This document shows positions 1-5,427 of a stretch of DNA of 6,173 nt, piece by piece. Source of the DNA: Candidatus Sulfotelmatobacter sp. (lineage in GTDB: Bacteria; Acidobacteriota; Terriglobia; Terriglobales; Acidobacteriaceae); the NCBI GenBank assembly GCA_030049565.1, contig JASIKQ010000528.1, positions 1 through 6,173 on the forward strand. Reading direction: 5' to 3'. Under the pieces are notes generated by a model. It searched no databases. It was not told where the DNA came from and saw nothing but the letters and a program-made list of their open reading frames with translations. The position numbers and the translations under genes are program-made. Position 1 is the first letter of the stretch; every line of letters begins with the position of its first letter.

Positions 1-187
1 CTTCCTTCTTTCCAATAGCCCCTGGATGAAGATTCAGCCAGCGTCGTTGTTCTTCGACAAATCCACAGGCCTGAACATCTGCCGTCAACTGTAAATTGTT
101 TTCTTTGGCGGGATCCGATATGCGAGTGACACAATTCTGAAACTCGGCTTTCTCCTGGTGGTCCACAAGACCGTTAGCGCAGACCAT
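1..187 (-). CDS. Partial hypothetical ORF running off the left edge
   Basis: An open frame starts at ATG 187-185 and stays open to base 1, giving 62 codons with the end outside the window. A GGAG lies 3 bases upstream of the ATG, which is tight but usable. The peptide starts MVCANGLVDHQEK and contains ADVQACGFVEEQRRW near residues 36-50. It is charged, mixed in composition, and has no signal peptide or long hydrophobic stretch. The same frame is open all the way back to the aspS stop codon (287-289), so openness alone is weak evidence. It includes codons such as ATA and TTA that are rare in the neighbouring genes, which could mean acquired DNA or a chance frame. I do not recognise a family. 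The QACGFVEE stretch is loosely helix-like, but I would not name a domain from it. It lies co-directionally downstream of aspS. Confidence 0.35.
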   Translation of the reverse strand, partial: MVCANGLVDHQEKAEFQNCVTRISDPAKENNLQLTADVQACGFVEEQRRWLNLHPGAIGKKE

Positions 188-207
188 CCGCTCCGAACTT
201 GTGCTAA

Positions 208-221
208 GGACAGAGCTGTCC
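208..221. repeat. Short 14-bp dyad downstream of aspS
   Basis: GGACAG-AG-CTGTCC is a perfect 6+6 dyad with a 2-bp centre. It lies 66 bases past the aspS stop and about 20 bases upstream of the ATG of the left-edge ORF. There is no U-tract on either side, so it is not a classical terminator. It could be a small operator or chance. Confidence 0.25.
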
Positions 222-286
222 AGAGTGTTAATGGAACGACTCGCGCGGCAATTCGCCACCAATTTGGGTTTTTGGAGGACAAGCCA

Positions 287-2134
287 CTACTCTCGCGTTT
301 TCCGGATCGCAATCCCCAGCTCCCGCAACTGCGCCTCGCTCACCGGCGTAGGCGCATCCACCATCAAATCCACGGCCCGCGCCGTCTTGGGGAACGGAAT
401 CACCTCCCGCAAACTTTCAGCCCCGGCAAGAATCATCACGATTCGATCTAGCCCCAGCGCAATCCCTCCGTGCGGAGGCGTGCCGTACTCCAGCGCCTCC
501 AGAAAAAATCCAAAACGGGCTTTGGCTTCTTCCTCCGTCATTCCTAAAGCGCGGAAGATTCTGCTCTGCACATCCTGACGGTGAATACGAATCGACCCCG
601 ATCCCAACTCCGTCCCATTCAGCACCACGTCATAGGCGAGCGCCCGCACCGCACTCAACGGCGAGAGCGGATCGTGCAGCGCCTCGACTCCTTCTTCGAG
701 CAGCTTCATGTCCTGCTCGTGCGGCGACGTGAACGGATGGTGTGCGGCCATCCACTGGCGCTCGCTCTCATCCCATTCAAACATGGGAAAATTTGTGACC
801 CACAGAAATCGAAAATCGCCTTTCTGGAAACATTGATGCCGCTCGGCATATTTCTGCGCCAGCGCCAGCCGTAATAGTCCGGCCGATGTATAAACTGCCA
901 GCTCCTGGGGCGTAACCTTGCGATGCGGCGACACCGGCGACTGCGGCCCAGCCTGCGCCGATCCTGCAACTAAGACGATCAGATCGCCGGCTTCGGCGCC
1001 AACGTTTTTGCCGATCGCCTCCGCGGCAGCAGGATATTTATTTCCAATGCGCTTGAAATCCTCATACACCCGGGCCCCGCCCTTGGAATGAAACATGGGC
1101 TTGATGTCGTCGCGCTCCTTGCGCGACAACTCACCCACCTTCGGAATGTGGATCGCAATGACCGGCAGGTTCGGATTGATCGCCAACTCCTGCAAATTCT
1201 CCGACGAGAAACATTCGCGCACATCGGTGAACGGCGGCAGGCGCAAATCCGGTTTGTCGATTCCGTACAGACGAATGCCTTCGTCATAATCCATGCGCGG
1301 AAACGGCGTCTTAATGTCATATCCCGCAGCGGCAAACGCCGCGGTCAGAAATCCTTCCACCACTTCCCACACCCGCTCCGGCTGCGGATACGACATCTCC
1401 AAATCAATCTGCGTAAACTCCGGCTGGCGATCGGCACGCAGGTCTTCGTCGCGGAAGCAGCGCACAATCTGAAAATATTTGTCGAAGCCGGAGATCATCA
1501 GAATCTGCTTAAACATCTGCGGCGACTGCGGCAGTGCATAGAACGTCCCCGGCTGCACCCGGCTCGGCACCAGATAATCGCGCGCGCCCTCGGGCGTCGA
1601 GCGCGTCATAAACGGGGTTTCAATTTCAAAAAATCCCTCCCCCGACAAATAATCGCGAATCGCCTTGGCGACTTTATGCCGCGTTTCGATGTTGAACTGC
1701 ATCACCTCCCGCCGCAAATCGATATAGCGATATTTCAGCCGCGTTTCCTCATTCGTCAGCGCAGTGTCGGAAGGCAGGAAAGGCGGCAGTTTCGATTCGT
1801 TCAGGATGCGTAGCTCGTCGGCGACCAGCTCGACTTCTCCGGTCGGCATATTGGGATTGATGGTGTTCGCGTCGCGCAGCTTCACCGTGCCGATCACGGC
1901 AATGACATATTCGTTGCGCAGGCCCTCGGCCTTTTCGTGAATAGCGCGGTTGCGGTCGGTATTGAACACTATCTGCGTCACGCCCGTGCGGTCGCGTAGA
2001 TCAATGAACAGAAGATTGCCGTGGTCGCGCCGGCGGTTCACCCATCCCATGAGCACGGCTTTCTTCCCGGCATCAGCGGCGCGCAGCACGCCGCACATGT
2101 GGGTTCGCCGTAAATCGCCTAGAAAATCGAGCAA
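287..2134 (-). CDS. aspS: Aspartyl-tRNA synthetase, bacterial type (possibly non-discriminating)
   Basis: Cytoplasmic class II synthetase that charges tRNA-Asp, and perhaps also tRNA-Asn. It has 615 residues, close to the usual 580-610 of bacterial AspRS. The N-terminal OB-fold anticodon-binding domain covers about 1-110, with GWVNRRRDHG at 30-39. The catalytic core follows: TPEGARDYLVPSR at 180-192, QSPQ at 203-206, and motif 2 FRDEDLRADRQPEFTQ at 227-242. The bacterial GAD insertion spans about 305-425. Then come HHPFTSP at 465-471 and motif 3 GLDR at 561-564, followed by a short C-terminal tail. The start is TTG at 2134: an in-frame TAA lies four codons upstream, an AAGGA box sits 6 bases before the TTG, and the conserved RRTH at residues 9-12 precedes the first ATG at codon 13. 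His38 in the RRRDHG loop is the type seen in non-discriminating AspRS. The gene is intact and follows the VOC gene on the same strand, with its own -10 box in the gap. Confidence 0.97.
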   Translation of the reverse strand: MLDFLGDLRRTHMCGVLRAADAGKKAVLMGWVNRRRDHGNLLFIDLRDRTGVTQIVFNTDRNRAIHEKAEGLRNEYVIAVIGTVKLRDANTINPNMPTGEVELVADELRILNESKLPPFLPSDTALTNEETRLKYRYIDLRREVMQFNIETRHKVAKAIRDYLSGEGFFEIETPFMTRSTPEGARDYLVPSRVQPGTFYALPQSPQMFKQILMISGFDKYFQIVRCFRDEDLRADRQPEFTQIDLEMSYPQPERVWEVVEGFLTAAFAAAGYDIKTPFPRMDYDEGIRLYGIDKPDLRLPPFTDVRECFSSENLQELAINPNLPVIAIHIPKVGELSRKERDDIKPMFHSKGGARVYEDFKRIGNKYPAAAEAIGKNVGAEAGDLIVLVAGSAQAGPQSPVSPHRKVTPQELAVYTSAGLLRLALAQKYAERHQCFQKGDFRFLWVTNFPMFEWDESERQWMAAHHPFTSPHEQDMKLLEEGVEALHDPLSPLSAVRALAYDVVLNGTELGSGSIRIHRQDVQSRIFRALGMTEEEAKARFGFFLEALEYGTPPHGGIALGLDRIVMILAGAESLREVIPFPKTARAVDLMVDAPTPVSEAQLRELGIAIRKTRE

Positions 2135-2140
2135 GATGGA

Positions 2141-2147
2141 TCCTTAC
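2141..2147 (-). promoter_or_regulatory. Ribosome binding site that sets the aspS TTG start
   Basis: The minus strand reads GTAAGGA, then six bases (TCCATC), then TTG. The AAGGA core is well placed for the TTG at 2134-2132. The TAA inside this motif is in frame with aspS and rules out any longer start. Nothing comparable precedes the ATG at codon 13. Confidence 0.7.
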
Positions 2148-2178
2148 AGTGAGATCGTGACAGAATGCCGAATCAAGA

Positions 2179-2184
2179 ATTATA
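2179..2184 (-). promoter_or_regulatory. Candidate aspS promoter -10 box
   Basis: A perfect TATAAT sits on the minus strand 44 bases before the aspS TTG, predicting a start of transcription near 2172 and a leader of roughly 38 bases. The -35 region at 16-18 bp spacing is a poor match to TTGACA and there is no TGn extension. The promoter is therefore plausible but not certain. Confidence 0.45.
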
Positions 2185-2294
2185 ACTGGCGGCAGCGGCC
2201 GGATGATGTGATCGTAGAAAACGTTCGCGATGGGAGAAGCACTTCGGCCCCAGGAGAAACATCGAAATATATACTGTAGGGAATATTGAAGTCG

Positions 2295-2314
2295 CAGCGC
2301 GGCCGGCGGCGCTG
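2295..2314 (-). terminator. GC-rich hairpin just after the VOC gene (weak terminator candidate)
   Basis: CAGCGC (minus strand, 2314-2309) pairs with GCGCTG (2300-2295) around an 8-base GC-rich loop, 15 bases past the VOC stop codon. The U-tract expected of an intrinsic terminator is missing: the following bases read CGACTTCAAT. It may be a transcript-end or stability hairpin, or chance in GC-rich DNA. Confidence 0.25.
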
Positions 2315-2328
2315 TTCTTCCCCTCGAA

Positions 2329-2646
2329 CTATTTCGACAGATTGAAAATCAAGCCATAGGGATCCTTGATGTAGCATCGCGGCCAGTCGGGTTCGTCCTT
2401 CACGATCTCGCATCCGTTCTTTACCAACCGCGCCCTGGCTTTTTCTACATCACCCACGGTCACTTCCAAAACCGGCCCCAGCGCGGGGCCTGGCTCGATA
2501 AACAGGTTGATGTGCTTGCCATGGAGGCCGATCATCTTAGGATCGTTATCGGTGATCTCAAATCCGAGCTGGTCAACATAGAAGCGCGCAGCTTTCTGCG
2601 GGTCCGGAGCCTGAATCAGGATATCAGTGCCGAACGAATTTGCCAT
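2329..2646 (-). CDS. Small VOC-superfamily (glyoxalase/bleomycin-resistance fold) protein
   Basis: A 105-residue single-domain VOC protein, slightly short for the family. The two beta-alpha-beta-beta-beta modules are recognisable: module 1 has DILIQAPDPQKAARFYVDQLGFE (split here by its PD at 14-15 and the FY..QLGF turn at 22-29). Module 2 has LEVTVGDVEKARARL from residue 60 and ends in DPYGLIFNL at 95-103. Aligned by eye with E. coli glyoxalase I, the four metal positions fall on D8, N47, L60 and N102 instead of His/Glu, so a lyase of that type is unlikely. The substrate is unknown. The ATG has a textbook AGGAGG 7 bases upstream. It lies 98 bases after the DUF1579 gene on the same strand and is probably transcribed with it; the gap can form a structured leader. 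Confidence 0.85.
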   Translation of the reverse strand: MANSFGTDILIQAPDPQKAARFYVDQLGFEITDNDPKMIGLHGKHINLFIEPGPALGPVLEVTVGDVEKARARLVKNGCEIVKDEPDWPRCYIKDPYGLIFNLSK

Positions 2647-2662
2647 GATTCATCCTCCTGTC

Positions 2663-2742
2663 TTCGCGTCGGGTCTTGCTGCCGTTGCAACATGTCCAGC
2701 AAGGAATTCGTAAGTATCTGAGGTTCGACCGCGAGACGCGAA
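2663..2742 (-). promoter_or_regulatory. Nested inverted repeats in the leader of the VOC gene
   Basis: TTCGCGTC (2663-2670) and GACGCGAA (2735-2742) are a perfect 8-bp inverted repeat. Inside it, CTTGCTG (2675-2681) and CAGCAAG (2697-2703) form a perfect 7-bp pair around a 15-base loop. On the minus-strand transcript the outer stem would end only three bases before the AGGAGG ribosome binding site of the VOC gene. This could influence its translation or separate it from the upstream DUF1579 gene. There is no U-tract, so it is not a classical terminator, and no known riboswitch class was recognised. Confidence 0.35.
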
Positions 2743-2744
2743 AT

Positions 2745-3272
2745 TTACTTCTTCGTCGCTTTGCCCTCCATGATCGTGTTCCACTTCGTCCCGTCCTGAG
2801 ACATGTCGTAGGCAAAGTTATAGGAAGTCGCCGATGTCATTTTCATGGTGAACTTTCCCTTCATGGTCATGCCGCCCATTTTTTCGTCGCTCGTCCACGT
2901 CCAGGTGTCGCCATCCAGCGTGCCGCGCGAGTCTTCAAATTCACCGTAACTGTTGAACTCGCGGTAGGTGTAGGCCTTGTCATCGGAGGAATATCCCAGA
3001 AAAGAAGTTCCCACGCCGCTGCCCATCGTGCCTTTGTAGTCGGAGTGACACACCAGATAAAATCCGCCTTCCATCCATTCGCACTTTTCGCTCTCGGTCA
3101 TGGTTCCACCCGGGCCCATCGAGCTCGGCTTCATGGTGCCATCGAGCGTCCACGAACCGGCGAACACATCCAGCTTCTTGAGTTCCGGACCCGGTTTGGG
3201 CGGCTCCATCTGCGCCGCCGCTGTGGCTACCAACCCAAGTACCATTGCAAAAATCATTCCTGCTCGCTTCAT
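2745..3272 (-). CDS. Secreted DUF1579 family protein
   Basis: A 175-residue exported protein of unknown function. Residues 1-20 form a signal peptide (KR at 2-3, hydrophobic core IFAMVLGLVA, then ATAAA before Gln21), so the mature protein probably starts at Q21 in the periplasm. The body fits DUF1579: LKKLDVFAGSWTLDGTM near 31-47, a GG-FYLVC strand near 69-75, and FLGYSSDDKAYTYREFNSYGE near 91-111, followed by alternating beta strands. This family is generally thought to be a small beta-barrel without a known ligand. Two cysteines (C64, C75) could form a disulfide. The C-terminal half is rich in Met, especially KMGGMTMKGKFTMKM at 131-145. The ATG has GGAGG 4 bases upstream and a good promoter about 60 bases upstream. 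The gene and the VOC gene lie between hisS and aspS. Confidence 0.85.
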   Translation of the reverse strand: MKRAGMIFAMVLGLVATAAAQMEPPKPGPELKKLDVFAGSWTLDGTMKPSSMGPGGTMTESEKCEWMEGGFYLVCHSDYKGTMGSGVGTSFLGYSSDDKAYTYREFNSYGEFEDSRGTLDGDTWTWTSDEKMGGMTMKGKFTMKMTSATSYNFAYDMSQDGTKWNTIMEGKATKK

Positions 3273-3331
3273 ACGTCCTCCCGACGATCAGATTTCGGCT
3301 AGATTTTAAGCCGCTCACCATCCGGCAGCGG

Positions 3332-3360
3332 ATTCTAGCGGTCACGAGCTGTTCCGTCAA
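3332..3360 (-). promoter_or_regulatory. Sigma70-type promoter for the DUF1579-VOC unit
   Basis: On the minus strand TTGACG (3360-3355) and TAGAAT (3337-3332) are separated by exactly 17 bases. Each hexamer matches consensus at 5 of 6 positions. Transcription would begin near 3325, giving a leader of roughly 50 bases before the DUF1579 ATG at 3272. The -35 hexamer is one arm of a 6-bp inverted repeat (CGTCAA at 3355-3360 and TTGACG at 3370-3375 on the plus strand, 9-base spacer), which could be an operator. It sits in the 148-base gap downstream of hisS, so this unit is probably expressed independently of hisS. Confidence 0.65.
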
Positions 3361-3420
3361 CGCAATCTTTTGACGCACGCGGCGCGGAAAAGTCATGCCA
3401 CTGAAGAATATGCGTCGGCG

Positions 3421-4734
3421 TCAGGCCCGGATTTTCTGCGCCAGCTCGCCCCGCGGCACGGAAACCTGCTCGCCGCTGGCCAAATTCTTCAGCGCGAATG
3501 CATCCGCCTTCACTTCGTTCTCTCCGACAATCAGAATGTATTTCGCGCCCGCGCGAGTCGCCGCCTCAAATGATTTCTTCAGCCGGAAGCCTTCGTCGCC
3601 CAGATCGACCACCAAATTCTCACGGCGTAACTCGCGCGCCAGGCGCGCGGCCTCTCCGTTCATGCCCGTACCGAGGGCTGCGACGTACACGTCGGGCTTT
3701 TTCAGCACACTCTCTGCCGATTGCGGCAACGACATCACTAGGCGGTCCTCACCGATGGCGAATCCAATGCCGGGCGCTGGCGGTCCGCCCAGAGCTTCGG
3801 AAAGTCCGTCGTAGCGGCCGCCGCCGAGGATTGCATTCTGTGCGCCCAGCGCGCCGTGCGTAAACTCGAACGCCGTACGCGTGTAGTAATCGAGCCCGCG
3901 CACCAGTCGATCATTTAAAGAAAACGGAATGCCAACTTTGGTCAGAATCTGCTGTACCTCATCAAAGTGCCTGCGGCACGGTTCATCCAGAAACTGGCTG
4001 ATGCGCGGCAGCTTTTCGATGATTGGCTGATCGGCGGGAACCTTGCAGTCAAACACGCGCAGCGGATTCGTCACCGCCCGCCGCTGGCAATCGGCGCACA
4101 TTTGGCCAACTACCGGCTCCAGTGCCTTGCGCAGGGCCTGGTTGAAAGCCTCGCGGTCATTCGGGCAGCCGACCGAATTCAACTCCAGATTCCATCCCGC
4201 AATCCCCAAACGATCGAGCAATGTCGCCAGCATCTCCAGCAACTCTGCGTCGCGCGCGGGCGAATCGCTGCCCGCCGACGCCGGGCCGATGATTTCGGCG
4301 TCGATCTGATAGAACTGCCGATAGCGCCCTTTCTGCGGCCGCTCGCGGCGGAACATCGGCCCGATGCAATACAGCTTGTTCAGCCCGCGATCCCAAAGCT
4401 TGTGCTCGATGTACGCGCGAACGATGCCAGCCGTGGCTTCAGGACGCAGGGTGAGGGATTGGCCTCCTCCTAACACGTCTGCTGCCGCCTCATGCGGAGC
4501 GTCGGTGAGCGGGCTCTTCCTCGAGCGATCTTCCCACGTGTACATCTCTTTCGCGACAATATCCGTCTCTTCGCCCACACCGCGCGCGAACAGCTCCGTC
4601 GACTCAAAGATGGGAGTGCGAATTTCCTGGAAGTTGTAGGCGCGAAACACATCGCGCGCTGTTTCTTCCACAAAATTCCACATTGCCGTCTCCGGCGGCA
4701 GCAAATCGCGCGTTCCTCGGACTGCTTTAATCAT
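3421..4734 (-). CDS. hisS: Histidyl-tRNA synthetase
   Basis: Cytoplasmic class II synthetase that attaches histidine to tRNA-His. It has 437 residues, close to the usual 420-430. In order: VRGTRDLLP at 5-13; motif 1 RTPIFESTELF at 39-49; LTLRPEATA at 94-102; motif 2 IGPMFRRERPQKGRYRQF at 124-141; a Cys-containing insertion segment with C213, C216, C230 and C253; the HisRS signature LVRGLDYYTRTAFEF at 277-291; GGGRYDGL at 304-311; motif 3 PGIGFAIGEDRL at 321-332; and an alpha/beta anticodon-binding domain from about 347. Odd points are roughly 19 extra residues at about 71-92 between EDR and SLTLRPE, a smaller insertion near 151-160, and LRPEAT instead of the common LRPEGT. The ATG start matches the family N-terminus. 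No clear Shine-Dalgarno box precedes it; the leader carries the inverted heptamer array instead. It lies 113 bases after the carbonic anhydrase gene on the same strand. Confidence 0.97.
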   Translation of the reverse strand: MIKAVRGTRDLLPPETAMWNFVEETARDVFRAYNFQEIRTPIFESTELFARGVGEETDIVAKEMYTWEDRSRKSPLTDAPHEAAADVLGGGQSLTLRPEATAGIVRAYIEHKLWDRGLNKLYCIGPMFRRERPQKGRYRQFYQIDAEIIGPASAGSDSPARDAELLEMLATLLDRLGIAGWNLELNSVGCPNDREAFNQALRKALEPVVGQMCADCQRRAVTNPLRVFDCKVPADQPIIEKLPRISQFLDEPCRRHFDEVQQILTKVGIPFSLNDRLVRGLDYYTRTAFEFTHGALGAQNAILGGGRYDGLSEALGGPPAPGIGFAIGEDRLVMSLPQSAESVLKKPDVYVAALGTGMNGEAARLARELRRENLVVDLGDEGFRLKKSFEAATRAGAKYILIVGENEVKADAFALKNLASGEQVSVPRGELAQKIRA

Positions 4735-4752
4735 TTCTCGTCAATCGCGGCA

Positions 4753-4847
4753 CTGAGCGATTAGCAATTGACAATTAGCATTTAGCCCCTTCGGACCAGT
4801 ATGTGTTGGATTGGCCAAATGCTAATGGCCAACTGCTAATTGCTGAA
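4753..4847. repeat. Inverted pair of degenerate heptamer arrays forming a long hairpin
   Basis: Left array, plus strand 4753-4787: CTGAGCG, ATTAGCA, ATTGACA, ATTAGCA, TTTAGCC. Right array, minus strand 4847-4813: TTCAGCA, ATTAGCA, GTTGGCC, ATTAGCA, TTTGGCC. The consensus is about NTTRGCM with exact 7-bp periodicity in both. The arms 4755-4787 and 4813-4845 match at 27 of 33 positions as an inverted repeat around a 25-base spacer. The right array begins at the base after the carbonic anhydrase stop codon, and the left array ends about 18-20 bases before the hisS ATG. The form recalls the short tandem heptamer repeats known from cyanobacteria, but the unit differs. There is no U-tract, so it is not a standard terminator. 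Confidence 0.85.
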
Positions 4848-5360
4848 TCATCTCTCCCGCAAATACTCCTCCGTATAACCCAAATAATTCCTCGCATACC
4901 GCATGATCGCTTCCTGATCTTTCTCCTCCAACTTTCGCCGAAACTTGCCCGGAGATCCCATCCATAGCGATCCCCGCTCGACCACCGTCCCCTCCGGAAT
5001 CAGCGTACCGGCTGCAATAATCGACCCCGCGCCAATCTTCGCGCCATTCAAAATAATGCATCCCATGCCGATCAGGCACCGATCCTCCACCACGCACCCG
5101 TGCAGCGTCACCGAATGTCCCACAGTCACATACTCGCCCACATACACGCCATACTGCTGCTTCATGCCGTGCAGCACGCTGCAATCCTGCACGTTGGAGT
5201 GCGCCCCGATGCGAATCTCGTGCACATCGCCGCGCAGCACGGCATTCATCCACACCGACGCATGCTCGCCCAGCACAACATCGCCAATAATCTGTGCCGA
5301 TTCGTCGACGTAGCAGTTTGCCGGAATCACCGGCCGCAGGCCCTTAAAAGACCGTATCAT
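4848..5360 (-). CDS. Gamma-class carbonic anhydrase family protein (left-handed beta-helix)
   Basis: A 170-residue protein of the YrdA/CamH-like gamma carbonic anhydrase group, forming a trimeric left-handed beta-helix that binds Zn or Fe and may hydrate CO2; activity varies within this group. Hexapeptide repeats run from about residue 18 to 128. The three metal-binding histidines are visible: H64 in SVLHG, and H82 and H87 in VGHSVTLHG, with the H-x4-H spacing of Cam. Partner residues R43/D45 (LRGDVHEI) and Q58/D59 (NVQDC) are present. The acidic loop of archaeal Cam, which carries the proton-shuttle Glu, is absent, as is usual in this subgroup. A C-terminal helix follows from about 140. It has no signal peptide, so it is cytoplasmic. 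The ATG is preceded by a weak GGGA only 2 bases away. It lies 67 bases after the methyltransferase gene and could share its transcript. Confidence 0.92.
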   Translation of the reverse strand: MIRSFKGLRPVIPANCYVDESAQIIGDVVLGEHASVWMNAVLRGDVHEIRIGAHSNVQDCSVLHGMKQQYGVYVGEYVTVGHSVTLHGCVVEDRCLIGMGCIILNGAKIGAGSIIAAGTLIPEGTVVERGSLWMGSPGKFRRKLEEKDQEAIMRYARNYLGYTEEYLRER

Positions 5361-5427
5361 TTCCCAAAATCTCAGTCAGAAATGTCGAAAGCGAACTTTT
5401 GAAGATAACACGGGCGCGAAACGAAAC

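Noticed and set aside
85..312. 75-codon minus-strand frame overlapping the 3' end of aspS
   Set aside because: It begins inside aspS in another frame, has no ribosome binding site seen, and shows no family signature. The frame from ATG 187 has better start signals.
1088..1813. 241-codon plus-strand open frame opposite aspS
   Set aside because: It lies wholly antisense to a clear aspS. Its product is Arg/His/Leu-rich with no recognisable motif, as expected of a GC-rich shadow frame.
2676..3302. 208-codon plus-strand open frame opposite the DUF1579 gene
   Set aside because: It is antisense to a gene with a signal peptide, ribosome binding site and promoter. The His/Arg-rich translation looks like a shadow.
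3967..4473. 168-codon plus-strand frame opposite hisS
   Set aside because: It is entirely antisense to hisS, with low-complexity Arg/Gln/Ala-rich content typical of a shadow.
4735..4847. Intrinsic terminator or IS/MITE remnant between the carbonic anhydrase gene and hisS
   Set aside because: There is no U-tract, no transposase and no flanking target duplication seen. The internal 7-bp periodicity points to a tandem-repeat array instead.
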